Assembly: GCF_008868125.1 (NCBI RefSeq)
Contig: NZ_WAAQ01000001.1
Location: 124,001 to 188,000, forward strand
Direction: 5' to 3'
Source of the DNA: Microbacterium maritypicum
GTDB taxonomy: Bacteria; Actinomycetota; Actinomycetes; Actinomycetales; Microbacteriaceae
DNA: 64,000 nucleotides
Shown: positions 16,613-24,999 of the stretch, one piece after another
Layout of the letters: the number at the start of each line of letters is the position of its first letter
Numbering within the stretch: position 1 is the stretch's first letter
Made by a program: the position numbers and the translations under genes
Notes under the pieces: model-generated
The model's database searches: none
What the model saw: the letters and a program-made list of their open reading frames with translations, nothing else
What the model was told of the DNA's origin: nothing

Positions 16613-17122
16613 ATGAGCGACGTCAGCGGCACACCGCCGGAAGAGCCCGTCGTCCCCGAGGGGGCGGACCTTCCCGACGCGCGGGAGGCCATGCCGGATG
16701 AGCCGCTGATCCCGCCCGCCGACGTCGTCATCCCGCCTCCGCCGCCCGAGATCCCGATTCCGGAGGGATTGCTGGCGGAGCCTGCGTCGGACATCCCCTC
16801 GGACGTGTCGTCCGTCGATGCGGTCGTCCCGCCGCCACCCGCGACGCGTCGTGGTTCCGACCGTGCACGCCCGACCCCCGCCATCCTCGAAGGAGAGCCG
16901 CCCGCCGCAGTGGCGGACGACTGGTCCCAGCCGTCGGTCGCGCCCGAGGCGCCGACATCCGGCGGCTATCGCGTGCTCACCGTCGTGATCTTCGCGTTCC
17001 TGTTCGTGCTCCTCGTCGCCGCGATCATCGTCGGGGTGTACCTGCTGAACACGACGACCTTCCCCTTCGCGGGTGCCGACGAGGCCGCCACGACGGCGAT
17101 CACCTTCGCGCTGCGTTCCTGA
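16613..17122 (+). CDS. Proline-rich single-pass membrane protein
   Basis: A 169-residue protein with a long Pro/Glu/Asp-rich soluble N terminus (repeated IPP, PPPPE, PIPEG units) and one membrane helix at about residues 122-150, then a short C-terminal tail. The N terminus should lie in the cytoplasm. The ATG follows the dcd stop (TGAG ATG), so expression is likely coupled to dcd. No family recognised and no functional link to nucleotide metabolism is evident. Confidence 0.75.
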   Translation: MSDVSGTPPEEPVVPEGADLPDAREAMPDEPLIPPADVVIPPPPPEIPIPEGLLAEPASDIPSDVSSVDAVVPPPPATRRGSDRARPTPAILEGEPPAAVADDWSQPSVAPEAPTSGGYRVLTVVIFAFLFVLLVAAIIVGVYLLNTTTFPFAGADEAATTAITFALRS

Positions 17123-17140
17123 CCCTGGGCGCAGGCGAAC

Positions 17141-18151
17141 TCAGGCGCGTGTGCGTCCCCGCCGACGCCGAAGCGCCGCCGATGCCACGGCGACGAGAGT
17201 GCCGATGGCCACGCCGATCACGGTCTCGATCGCGCGGTCCTGAAGGAGCATGTCGACGGGGGTGGGCGCGGCGAGGTGCACCATGAGCAGCGCGAGTGGG
17301 GTGATGAACACCATCGCGATGCCGTAGTTGCGGCCGACGAACAGCTCGGCGGCGGCCTGCAGCATGACCACGAGCGCGATGACGGCGAGCGGCGGCAGAT
17401 CGATCGCGAGGATCGCCGCCGCGACGAGCACGCCGAGAAGGGTGCCGACGAGGCGCTGGATGCCGCGGATCACCCGGGCGTTCAGCTGCGGTCCGCTCAC
17501 GGCGGCGACCGCGCCGACGGCTGCCCAGTACCAGTGGGAGTCCATGATCAGCAGGCCGGCGAAGCCTGCTCCCACGATCGCCACTCCGACCGATGCCGCC
17601 ATCTCTCCGGCTATGGGGCCCACGGGTTGCCGGGACCTCGACGACGCATCGGCCGTGCTGCGCGTGAAGACGCCGATGAGGGCGGTGATGGCCAGCCCGA
17701 ACAGCACGCTCGGACCGCCGACCAGCAGCACGTCGCCGAAGGAGGCGGTTGCCGCCGGGATCGTGGCGCATGCCCCGACCGCGAACACCGGGAACAGCGG
17801 CCCTGGAGGGTGCCACCGCATCGTGTAGGCGAGCAGGGTGACGGCGGATGCGATGACCGCGACGACGAGGATGCTGACCGGGGCGGGAGCGGCGAGGACC
17901 GACAGGGCGGTGCCGACGAGCATCGAGGCGAGGATCACCCCGCCGGCGGTGGCCTGCATCCGCAAGCGATCGCGGAACACGTCATGGCGCCCGTAGAGCG
18001 CGGCGAAGGCGCCGAAGCTCGCATAGATGCTGAGGTCGAGGCGCCCCAGCATCCAGAGCACGAGGAGGGGGACCGCGACGCTGATCGCGGCGCGGAGCGC
18101 GACCCGGTGGTCACCGCGGTGCGGTTCGACGCGCAGAACGCCCGTCCACAC
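17141..18151 (-). CDS. FUSC-family membrane protein
   Basis: A 336-residue polytopic membrane protein with two blocks of hydrophobic helices. The region GAFAALYGRHDVFRDRLRMQ and the later helices with WAAVGAVAAVSGPQLNARVIRGIQRLVGTLLGV match the FUSC (fusaric acid resistance-like) pattern, in which the second block ends with conserved R..GT.GG-like residues. Such proteins are thought to export aromatic acids or form part of efflux systems. It is convergent with the Pro-rich gene and ends 19 bases from it. Confidence 0.82.
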   Translation of the reverse strand: MWTGVLRVEPHRGDHRVALRAAISVAVPLLVLWMLGRLDLSIYASFGAFAALYGRHDVFRDRLRMQATAGGVILASMLVGTALSVLAAPAPVSILVVAVIASAVTLLAYTMRWHPPGPLFPVFAVGACATIPAATASFGDVLLVGGPSVLFGLAITALIGVFTRSTADASSRSRQPVGPIAGEMAASVGVAIVGAGFAGLLIMDSHWYWAAVGAVAAVSGPQLNARVIRGIQRLVGTLLGVLVAAAILAIDLPPLAVIALVVMLQAAAELFVGRNYGIAMVFITPLALLMVHLAAPTPVDMLLQDRAIETVIGVAIGTLVAVASAALRRRRGRTRA

Positions 18152-18247
18152 TCTGCCCCGCGAATCCGCTACCGATCCAGCCTACGTCCGAGCCCGGGCC
18201 TCCATCGCGGCTGGGCCTCCATCTCGGCCGGGCGGTCGCTCGATACA

Positions 18248-18284
18248 CGAAACGCCCCACCCGGATGTCGGGAGAGGCGTTTCG
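18248..18284 (-). terminator. Terminator hairpin after the His-rich regulator
   Basis: A 9-base stem CGAAACGCC/GGCGTTTCG lies directly downstream of the minus-strand regulator stop at 18300, with a second CCCG/CGGG pairing inside the loop. Confidence 0.55.
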
Positions 18285-18299
18285 AGGGTGGTGCGGATG

Positions 18300-19070
18300 T
18301 CAGGCGTCGCGGCCGCGGGTGAATCCCGCGTCGAAACCACGCTCGAACGCGTGCTGAGCGATCCGCTCTGCACGGTGCGCGCCGTGTCCGTGTCCGTGTC
18401 CGCCGTGTCCGTGTCCGTGTCCGCGGCCGTGACCGCGGTGACCGGCGCCGGGCTCGCCGTGGCGGCATCCGTTCTCGGCGTCCGTGTGCGGGCCGAAGCC
18501 GTGTCCGGGGCCGAAGCCGGGCTCACGGTCGTGTCCGAAGCCGTGCTCGGCCTCGCGCTCGGGGCCGCGGCCGAAGCCTCGGCCGAACGGGCGTCCGAAG
18601 CCGCGGGGAAAGCCGCGACCGTGGCGGGGGCCGCCGAAGCCGTGCCGACGTGCGCGGGGGAGAGGGGTCTCCTCGTCCCAGCCGAACGCACGGGCGATCT
18701 TCTCGAGTGAGGCCAGCGTGGTGGCCATGTCCTCGGGGGACACGGCCTCGGTGACCGTGGTGCGGATCTCGTCGACGAGGGTGCCGAGGCGTTCCTTCGC
18801 CGCGCGGCCGTCGTCGGTGAGCGTCCAGCCCTCTCCGTCGGGGGAGACCCAGCCGCGCTCGACGAGTCGATGCAGCTTGTGGCCGTTCAGCGGGCGGTCG
18901 GATGCGACGGTGCCGTCGACGATGTTGAGCAGGCGCCAGTCGCGGCGACTCGCGTGCTCGCTGTCGAACGCGGTGGCGAACTCGGCCGCCATGAGGCGGT
19001 CGGCGGCCTTCAGCCAGTAGCCGAAGGGGCGGGAGGTGTTTTCGGGGTTCTGTGATTCAGGGGTGTTCAT
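18300..19070 (-). CDS. Winged-helix regulator with His/Gly-rich tail
   Basis: A 256-residue protein. Residues about 15-120 look like a MarR- or PadR-type winged helix (FGYWLKAADRLMAAEF, HKLHRLVERGWVSPDGEGWTL as recognition helix and wing, then a dimerisation helix). From about residue 140 the chain is low-complexity Gly/His/Arg with GFGRGPEREAEHGFGHD and a run of alternating His-Gly (HGHGHGGHGHGHGAH), a likely metal-binding tail. The ATG at 19070 is the only start that keeps the domain whole. It is divergent from a second regulator that also has a His/Gly-rich segment. A metal-responsive or metal-buffering role is inferred. Confidence 0.8.
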   Translation of the reverse strand: MNTPESQNPENTSRPFGYWLKAADRLMAAEFATAFDSEHASRRDWRLLNIVDGTVASDRPLNGHKLHRLVERGWVSPDGEGWTLTDDGRAAKERLGTLVDEIRTTVTEAVSPEDMATTLASLEKIARAFGWDEETPLPRARRHGFGGPRHGRGFPRGFGRPFGRGFGRGPEREAEHGFGHDREPGFGPGHGFGPHTDAENGCRHGEPGAGHRGHGRGHGHGHGGHGHGHGAHRAERIAQHAFERGFDAGFTRGRDA

Positions 19071-19117
19071 GGGAAGTCCTTCGTGTCGGGGTGACTTTGT
19101 TGTCAGCGTGCATGTGT

Positions 19118-19149
19118 ATGTCACAGTGCATGTACATGTAGTGTGACAT
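19118..19149. promoter_or_regulatory. Concentric operator between two divergent regulators
   Basis: The perfect palindrome CATGTACATG (19129-19138) is centred on the same point as the outer repeat ATGTCAC (19118-19124) and GTGACAT (19143-19149). Further GCATGT copies follow at about 19160-19177. This is a strong candidate site for the two flanking MarR-like proteins. Confidence 0.7.
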
Positions 19150-19189
19150 GGACTCGCAATGCATGTCAAGTCGCATGTAAAATCGATCC

Positions 19190-19840
19190 GTGACCACCGA
19201 ATCGAACGATGCCGCGAACGACGCCGCACCGGACGCGGCCCAGCGGGATTCCGCACAACCGGATTCCGCACAGCCGGACTCCGCCGAGGCCATCGCGCAG
19301 GCGCTGTCCCGTCTGCGGGGACGCCGACCGGGGGAGAGGGGCGCGGGCGAGCGGGGCCAGGGCGGCCGTGGTCATGGCGGACCGCGCGGATGGCACGGAG
19401 GGCCCCACGGCGTCGCGCCGGGGGAAGATCCTCGCGACCACTTCGAGCACCATCGCGGTCACCCCGTGATGCCGCCGTGGATGGCCGACCCCTCGGGTCG
19501 CCTCGGCGGCCCCGCCCGCATGCGGATGCTGGAGGCGCTGGCCGCGGCATCAGCGCCGCTGAGCGTGAGCGACCTCGGCGCCGCGATCGGGGTCGATCAG
19601 CCCCGCGCGTCACGGCTCGTGCAGCAGGGCGTCGAACGCGGTTACGTGCGCCGCGAGGCCGACCCCGATGACGCGAGGCGCACGCGTATCGCGCTGACGG
19701 ACGAGGGGCGTCGCCTCGCCAGGGGCATGCGCGGCGAACGTCGCGAGATGCTGGCGACGGCGCTCACCTCCTTCACGGAAGAGGAGCGCGTCGAGCTCGC
19801 CCGGCTGCTGAACAAGCTCGCCGACAACTGGCAGCGCTGA
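19190..19840 (+). CDS. MarR-family regulator with His/Gly-rich N-terminal region
   Basis: A 216-residue protein. The N terminus has an SAQPDS repeat (about 18-32) and then a Gly/Arg/His-rich stretch (about 55-90, GGRGHGGPRGWHGGPHG). Residues about 105-210 form a MarR winged helix: LGGPARMRMLEALAA, LSVSDLGAAIGVDQPRASRLVQ as the helix-turn-helix, and READPDDARRTRIALTDEG as the wing, a classic MarR signature. The GTG start at 19190 is assigned from the frame. Divergent from the His-tailed regulator with a shared operator, so auto- and cross-regulation is likely. Confidence 0.88.
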   Translation: MTTESNDAANDAAPDAAQRDSAQPDSAQPDSAEAIAQALSRLRGRRPGERGAGERGQGGRGHGGPRGWHGGPHGVAPGEDPRDHFEHHRGHPVMPPWMADPSGRLGGPARMRMLEALAAASAPLSVSDLGAAIGVDQPRASRLVQQGVERGYVRREADPDDARRTRIALTDEGRRLARGMRGERREMLATALTSFTEEERVELARLLNKLADNWQR

Positions 19841-19890
19841 CCCGCGACCCCGGTCATGCCCTCATCCCGCGCCCGGCGGCCGGGCTCGGA

Positions 19891-21297
19891 TCAGCGCGGC
19901 GCCTTCACCGGGAGCAGGAGCAGGAAACCGGCGATCAGGACGATCACGATGCCCAGGATGCCGAACGCGGTCTGGGCCGTCAGCACGATCAACAGGGTCC
20001 AGGCGCCGGAGGCCATCCAGCTCGCGGCCCGACCGGTCGTGGCGTACAGGCCGAAGATCTCGCCCTCGCGGCCGGCCGGGGTGACCCTGGCCAGGAACGA
20101 CCGTGCCGCCGCCTGCGCGGGGCCGACGAACGCGCAGAGGATGAGTCCGCCGATCCAGAACACGATGGCGCCCGCGTCCCTCAGGAAGAAGACCGCGAGG
20201 CCGGCGACGATCATCGACCCGATCGAGGCGAGGATGATCCGCTTCGGCCCCAGGTAGTCGTCGAGTCGTCCGGCGGCGATCGTCGAGACCCCCGCGATCA
20301 GGTTCGCGGCGATGCCGAAGATGATGATCTCCTGCGTCTCGAACTTGAACACTGCTGTGCCGATGATCGCACCGAAGGCGAACACGCCACCGAGGCCGTC
20401 GCGGAACACGGCGCTCGCCAGCAGATACCAGAAGGTGGGCCGGGTCTCCGGGTCGCGGTACAGACCGGCGACGTCCTTCACCAGCAGCGGGTACGAGGCG
20501 AAGAATCCGACTCTGCGCTCGGGGCGTCCGAGTGAGGGTTCCGGCACGTTGAGGAAGATCGGGATGCTGAAGATGATCGCCCAAACCGCGCATCCGACCG
20601 CGATCAGCCGGTAGGCCAGGCCGTTGTCGGTCGACATGCCGAACCAGTCGAAGGTGTCCAGCACGACCACGATCACGAGGGCGATGATGCCGCCGAGGTA
20701 GCCGAAGCCCCAGCCGAGGCCCGAGATGCGACCGACGTTCTTCGGGTTCGCGATGCCGATGAGCATCGCGTTGGAGTTCACCGCCGCGATCTCCTGGAAC
20801 ACCGTCGCGGCCGAGATCAGGGCGACTCCCAGCCAGAACAGGCTCGGCGTGGGTTCGACGAACCACAGGCCCAGCATGCACATGACCAGTGCGCCGGTGC
20901 CGATTCCGAGCCACAGCTTCTGGCGCCCGGCGGCGTCCGCGCGCTGACCCAGCACGGGGGCCAGCAGCAGGATGCCGAAGGCAGCGATCGTCGACCCGAG
21001 GCCGAGACCGGCCGCGAGATCCGCCTCGGCGGCGAGTCGGACCGGGTCGTCCACATCGAGCGACGCGACCTCTGGTGGCAGGAAGCCCTCGCCGACGAGA
21101 TACAGCGCCGTGAACACGAACGTCAGGATGACGGTGTTGAAGGGCTGCGTCGCCCAGTCCCACAGCGCCCAGGAGTACACCTGCTTCTTCGGCGCGGGTG
21201 TGTCGCCGCGCAGATCCAGGCCGACGACGGCCACGGCGCCGCTGTTCGCGGTCGCCACGGGCTCGGGAACGCCCTGGCGAGGTTCGGGTTCGCTCAT
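19891..21297 (-). CDS. MFS transporter, UMF1/Atg22-like
   Basis: A 468-residue transporter with twelve predicted membrane helices. The N-terminal YSWALWDWATQPFNTVILTFVF and the loop NSNAMLIGIANPKNVGRISGLGWGFGYLGG match the UMF1 family, related to yeast vacuolar Atg22. A GTG at 21318 is an alternative start; the ATG at 21297 is chosen because the family usually begins close to the first helix, but neither has a good ribosome-binding site. It lies downstream of the NamZ-type gene on the same strand, so it may import or export cell-wall sugars or peptides. Confidence 0.85.
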   Translation of the reverse strand: MSEPEPRQGVPEPVATANSGAVAVVGLDLRGDTPAPKKQVYSWALWDWATQPFNTVILTFVFTALYLVGEGFLPPEVASLDVDDPVRLAAEADLAAGLGLGSTIAAFGILLLAPVLGQRADAAGRQKLWLGIGTGALVMCMLGLWFVEPTPSLFWLGVALISAATVFQEIAAVNSNAMLIGIANPKNVGRISGLGWGFGYLGGIIALVIVVVLDTFDWFGMSTDNGLAYRLIAVGCAVWAIIFSIPIFLNVPEPSLGRPERRVGFFASYPLLVKDVAGLYRDPETRPTFWYLLASAVFRDGLGGVFAFGAIIGTAVFKFETQEIIIFGIAANLIAGVSTIAAGRLDDYLGPKRIILASIGSMIVAGLAVFFLRDAGAIVFWIGGLILCAFVGPAQAAARSFLARVTPAGREGEIFGLYATTGRAASWMASGAWTLLIVLTAQTAFGILGIVIVLIAGFLLLLPVKAPR

Positions 21298-21378
21298 GGG
21301 GGAAGTCTGGCGGGCCACGGTGAACGCCCGGTGACGGCGCGCCGCGCCAGGGGGCAGAGATCGGAGCCGCAGCGATGC

Positions 21379-22554
21379 TCAGGCGTAGAGCAGATCCGCC
21401 TCGACGGCCGCGGGCCAGTTCGGTACCGCGAGTGTCGCCGGGTCGTTCCAGCTCCCGTCGGCGATCTGGCGGAATGCGCCGCGCACGCCGAAGAGCTTCT
21501 CCAGCGGCGACCAGTTCGACTCTCCCGGCATCGGGATCAGCGACCGCTCGGCGAGGGACTCCGGGTACATCTCCGCCAGGAGTGACAGGAGGCGCACCCC
21601 GGTGTGCACCGGCCGCAGGGCCGCGGCATCGGTCACGTGCAGGATCACACCCTCGCACTGCGCGCCGGCATGGTCGCGCACGAGGGGGGTGAATCCGTAG
21701 GGGGAGGCGGTCACCCCGGGGAGATCGAGGTCGACCACCGCCTGCGCATAGTCCTCGGCGTCGATGAAGGGTGCCCCGATCACACGGAACGGCACCGCGG
21801 TGCTGCGCCCTTCGGAGACGTTCACGCCCTCGGCGAGGCACGTCCCGGGGTAGAGCAGGGCTGTCGCCGCGCTCGGCAGGTTCGGTGACGGCGGCATCCA
21901 GCGGAGCTCTTCGCGACCGATCGCGGTGTCCCCGCGTCGCCAGCCGTCGAGCTCGACGACGTCGAGCTCGACATCGATGCCGCGGGTGCGCACCCAGTGC
22001 CGAGCGAGTTCTCCGATGGTGAGTCCGTGACGGATCGGCATCGACCAGCGCCCGACCAGCGATTGCGCCGCCTCGTCGAGCATCGGACCCTCTGCCTGTT
22101 CGAGGAGACCGCCGAGCGGATTGGGGCGGTCGAGCACGATGACGGCGACCCCCGCATGCGCGCAGGCTTCGAGCATGTGGCTCATGGTCCAGATGTAGGT
22201 GTAGAAGCGTGCGCCGACATCCGGGAGATCCACCAGGACGACGTCGAGGTCGGCGAGGTCTTCCGCGGAGGGGCGCACGGAGGGGCCGTACAGGCTGCGC
22301 ACGGGAACGCCCGTGACGCGGTCTCGCACGTCGTCGATGAGCGCTCCCTCTTTCGCCCGTCCGTCCATCCCGTGTTCCGGGCCGAAGAGCAGGTTCAGCG
22401 ACCACCCCTCCGCCACGAGCGCGGCCCGCCCACGCGTGAGCTGCGACGTCAGCGCCAGGTCGTTGGTGAGCATCCCGATCCGCGCGGTGCGCAGCGTGGT
22501 CAGCAGGCGCGGGGGCAGGTCGTGCCGGAGGAGCCGGTCGATACCGAGGTGCAT
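21379..22554 (-). CDS. namZ: DUF1343 / NamZ-type exo-beta-N-acetylmuramidase (GH171)
   Basis: A 391-residue protein of the DUF1343 family, whose Bacillus subtilis member NamZ removes N-acetylmuramic acid from the non-reducing end of peptidoglycan fragments. Signatures are LLFGPEHGMDGRAKEG (Glu60 is the likely catalytic acid), DLPDVGARFYTYIWTM, VLDRPNPLGG, PSPNLPSAATALLYPGTCLAEG and a C-terminal WSPLEKLFG. No signal peptide is evident, which argues for cytosolic action on imported fragments, although B. subtilis NamZ is secreted. The ATG at 22554 lies 2 bases after the MurR/RpiR stop, so the two are co-transcribed. Confidence 0.88.
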   Translation of the reverse strand: MHLGIDRLLRHDLPPRLLTTLRTARIGMLTNDLALTSQLTRGRAALVAEGWSLNLLFGPEHGMDGRAKEGALIDDVRDRVTGVPVRSLYGPSVRPSAEDLADLDVVLVDLPDVGARFYTYIWTMSHMLEACAHAGVAVIVLDRPNPLGGLLEQAEGPMLDEAAQSLVGRWSMPIRHGLTIGELARHWVRTRGIDVELDVVELDGWRRGDTAIGREELRWMPPSPNLPSAATALLYPGTCLAEGVNVSEGRSTAVPFRVIGAPFIDAEDYAQAVVDLDLPGVTASPYGFTPLVRDHAGAQCEGVILHVTDAAALRPVHTGVRLLSLLAEMYPESLAERSLIPMPGESNWSPLEKLFGVRGAFRQIADGSWNDPATLAVPNWPAAVEADLLYA

Positions 22555-22556
22555 GG

Positions 22557-23423
22557 TCAGTCGATTCTGTGAGTGGTGACGGCGTCGAGGGTGCGCTGCA
22601 GGTTCGCCGAGATGGTGTCGTAGTCGGCCTGCGCGATGCGGGTGTAGAGGAAGTCGAGGATCGCGAGCTGCGCGATGCGGCTCGCCATCGCGCCGGAGCG
22701 GAACGTCGATTCCGACACCGCGGTGACGAGCACCAGGTCGCACGCTCTGGCCAGAGGCGACTTCGGGTTGTTCGTGATGGCGATCGTGGTCGCCCCGGCT
22801 CTGCCCGCGACCTGCGCCGCCTGCACGATCTCGAGCGTGCGTCCGGAATGGGAGATGGCGATCGCCACATCCCGCCCATCCAGCAGCGCGGCGCCCGTCA
22901 GCGCGAGATGGTGGTCGGTGCGGGCCTGGGCGACGAGTCCTGCGCGGTGCAGCTTCTGCTCCAGATCCTGGGCGGCGAGTCCGCTGGAGGCGGCACCGTA
23001 GATGTCGATGCGTCGCGCGTCTCGGACCTCGGCCACGCAGCGTTCGAGCTCGTCGAGATCGATCTGGCGGGCGGTGCGTTCGATCGCGGCGGCCTCCGCG
23101 AAGGCGATCTTGCGCACGGTCGTCGCGACGTCGTCGTAGCGGCTGACATCGCCCGCAGAAACCTGGAACCTCTCCTGGTCGGAGGCGCTGCGGCTGAGCT
23201 CGGTCGCGAGCGCCAATCGCATGTCCGGGTAGCCGCCGAAGCCGACGCTGCGGGTGAAGCGGGCGACGCTGGCGACGGAGACCTCGCACTCCTCGGCCAA
23301 CCGGGTGATGGAGCTCTCCACGACGGCCTGGGGCTCGGCGAGGACGTACTCGGCGATACGGCGCTCGGTCGGGGTCAACTCGGAGAGACGCTGATGGATG
23401 GCTGTCACGACACTGTTCGGCAC
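22557..23423 (-). CDS. MurR/RpiR-family regulator
   Basis: A 288-residue transcription factor. Residues 1-77 form the HTH_6 domain (LSELTPTERRIAEYVLAEP, then ITRLAEECEVSVASVARFTRSVGFGGYPDMR). Residues about 125-260 form a SIS sugar-phosphate-binding domain (IDIYGAASSGLAAQDLEQKL, ISHSGRTLEIVQAA, ITNNPKSPLA). In MurR the ligand is N-acetylmuramic acid 6-phosphate. The GTG at 23423 is the frame-consistent start. It is divergent from the ABC transporter operon and leads into namZ, which makes it the probable local repressor. Confidence 0.92.
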   Translation of the reverse strand: MPNSVVTAIHQRLSELTPTERRIAEYVLAEPQAVVESSITRLAEECEVSVASVARFTRSVGFGGYPDMRLALATELSRSASDQERFQVSAGDVSRYDDVATTVRKIAFAEAAAIERTARQIDLDELERCVAEVRDARRIDIYGAASSGLAAQDLEQKLHRAGLVAQARTDHHLALTGAALLDGRDVAIAISHSGRTLEIVQAAQVAGRAGATTIAITNNPKSPLARACDLVLVTAVSESTFRSGAMASRIAQLAILDFLYTRIAQADYDTISANLQRTLDAVTTHRID

Positions 23424-23446
23424 GTGCCCATGATGTCAGGCCGAAA

Positions 23447-23507
23447 CCCACTTCGGAAGAAATTTTCAGATTTGCTTGCATTTCTGTAAGAGATTGCCCA
23501 AAGTGGG
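23447..23507. promoter_or_regulatory. Divergent regulatory region, MurR/RpiR locus
   Basis: A 7-base inverted repeat CCCACTT (23447-23453) and AAGTGGG (23501-23507) frames an AT-rich core containing GAAATTTTC and CATTTCTG. It is the only AT-rich island between the divergent regulator and transporter genes and is the likely promoter/operator. Which part binds the repressor cannot be told by eye. Confidence 0.45.
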
Positions 23508-23660
23508 CATGTCGGCATCTCCCACAACCACGGGAGTGCCGCATGACATCGACGTCACGCGACGTGTCCTCAGCACCGAGGGCACTTCGAAGGGCGTTCC
23601 CCCCGAAGTAACGGCAGCCCACGACGTGCCAGGCAGCTGCCACCGTCCGAGAGGAACATC

Positions 23661-24944
23661 ATGCGAAACCGCCCCGTCCGCCTCGCATCCACAGCAGGCA
23701 TTCTCGTCGCTGGGCTCGCTGTCGCGGGCTGTGCCCCCGCCGCGTCCAGCGGTGAAGCCGAGAGCGATGTCACGCTCACGATCTGGTCGTGGCAGGCTTC
23801 CTCCTCGCCCAAGTGGGAGGCCGTCTTCGACAAGTACGAAGAGTCCCACCCCGGGGTCACGATCCAGTTCGAAGGCTTCCAGCCGACCGAGTACAACCAG
23901 ATCCTGGCGACCGGTCTCGAGGGGAGCGATGGGCCGGACATCGCCATGCTCCGCGCGTACGGCGGCATCCAGCCGGCGATCCAGTCGGAGCAGATCGTGC
24001 CGATCGACGACATCGTCGACGGACTCGATCAGTTCGATCCGACCGTGCTGCGGGCAGCTCAGGGCAAGGACGACGGGAAGACCTATGGGGTCCCGTTCGC
24101 GTACCAGACGATGCAGATGTTCTACAACAAGACCATGTTCGACGAGATGGGTCTCGAGGAGCCCACCGACTGGGACGAGTTCATCGACCTGCAGGAGACC
24201 TTGCTGAAAGAGGGCGTGACCCCGATGGCACTCGGTGCCCGCGAGGACTGGGTGCTGCCGATGTTCCACGACATCATGGGCTCGGCGAACTACGGCGGAT
24301 CCGAGTTCGAGGAGAAGGTGCTCGCCGGCGACATCGACTTCACCGACCCGACGTACGTGTCGTCGCTGCAGATCGTCAAGGACATGCAGAAGTACCTCGA
24401 CAAGAACGTCAACGCGATCGCCGTCGCCGACGCCGTGCTGCAGTTCACCTCGGGGCAGGCGGCCCAGTGGCCCGGTGGATCGTTCGATCTGCCGACGTTC
24501 CAGAACTCCGCGCCCGACACGGAATGGGGCGTGTACGAGGTGCCCCCGGCCCCCGGCAGCGCTCTGGACCATGCGGTCACCCCGGGCTACGCCGACGGCA
24601 GCTTCGGCATCAACGCCTCCAGCGAGAACCAGGAGGCGGCGGCAGAGCTGCTGAACTGGATGACGACCTCGGAATTCGGTCAGCTCGTCGCCGATGAGGT
24701 GGACCAGTTCTCCGCCCTCCCCGGAGTGAAGTACTCCGACCCGCTCATGCAGGAGATGAACGAGCAGTACACCGCCAACCCGGCGCCGTACCTGCTGCTC
24801 GTCGACTTCCGCTACGGCGACCCGACCGGAACCGCGGTCCTGGGCCCGGACATCCAGGCGATGTTCCTCGGCGACAAGACGCCGGAGCAGCTCGGTGCCG
24901 ACCTGCAGTCCGGGGTCTCCACCTGGTTCACCCCTGGTTCCTGA
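23661..24944 (+). CDS. Sugar ABC transporter substrate-binding lipoprotein
   Basis: A 427-residue CUT1-type extracytoplasmic binding protein. The signal peptide ends in lipobox LAVAGC, so it is anchored at Cys24. The mature part has the family pattern (ITIWSWQASSS, VTIQFEGFQPTEYNQIL, DIAMLRAYGG, MQMFYNKTMFDEMGL). It starts the plus-strand operon divergent from murR/rpiR. The ligand is inferred to be a muropeptide sugar from the neighbours. A strong hairpin follows the gene. Confidence 0.93.
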   Translation: MRNRPVRLASTAGILVAGLAVAGCAPAASSGEAESDVTLTIWSWQASSSPKWEAVFDKYEESHPGVTIQFEGFQPTEYNQILATGLEGSDGPDIAMLRAYGGIQPAIQSEQIVPIDDIVDGLDQFDPTVLRAAQGKDDGKTYGVPFAYQTMQMFYNKTMFDEMGLEEPTDWDEFIDLQETLLKEGVTPMALGAREDWVLPMFHDIMGSANYGGSEFEEKVLAGDIDFTDPTYVSSLQIVKDMQKYLDKNVNAIAVADAVLQFTSGQAAQWPGGSFDLPTFQNSAPDTEWGVYEVPPAPGSALDHAVTPGYADGSFGINASSENQEAAAELLNWMTTSEFGQLVADEVDQFSALPGVKYSDPLMQEMNEQYTANPAPYLLLVDFRYGDPTGTAVLGPDIQAMFLGDKTPEQLGADLQSGVSTWFTPGS

Positions 24945-24952
24945 TCCGAACA

Positions 24953-24981
24953 CGAGGGGGCGTCGATCCGGCGCCCCCTCG
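24953..24981 (+). terminator. Intra-operon hairpin after the binding-protein gene
   Basis: A perfect 10-base stem (CGAGGGGGCG and CGCCCCCTCG) separates the binding-protein gene from the first permease. It would reduce downstream transcription or stabilise the upstream mRNA, giving excess binding protein. Confidence 0.6.
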
Positions 24982-24999
24982 CGGAGTGAAAGACACACC

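Noticed and set aside
19862..22879. 1005-codon minus-strand frame
   Set aside because: Arg/Pro/Gly-rich shadow of the UMF1, NamZ and RpiR genes.
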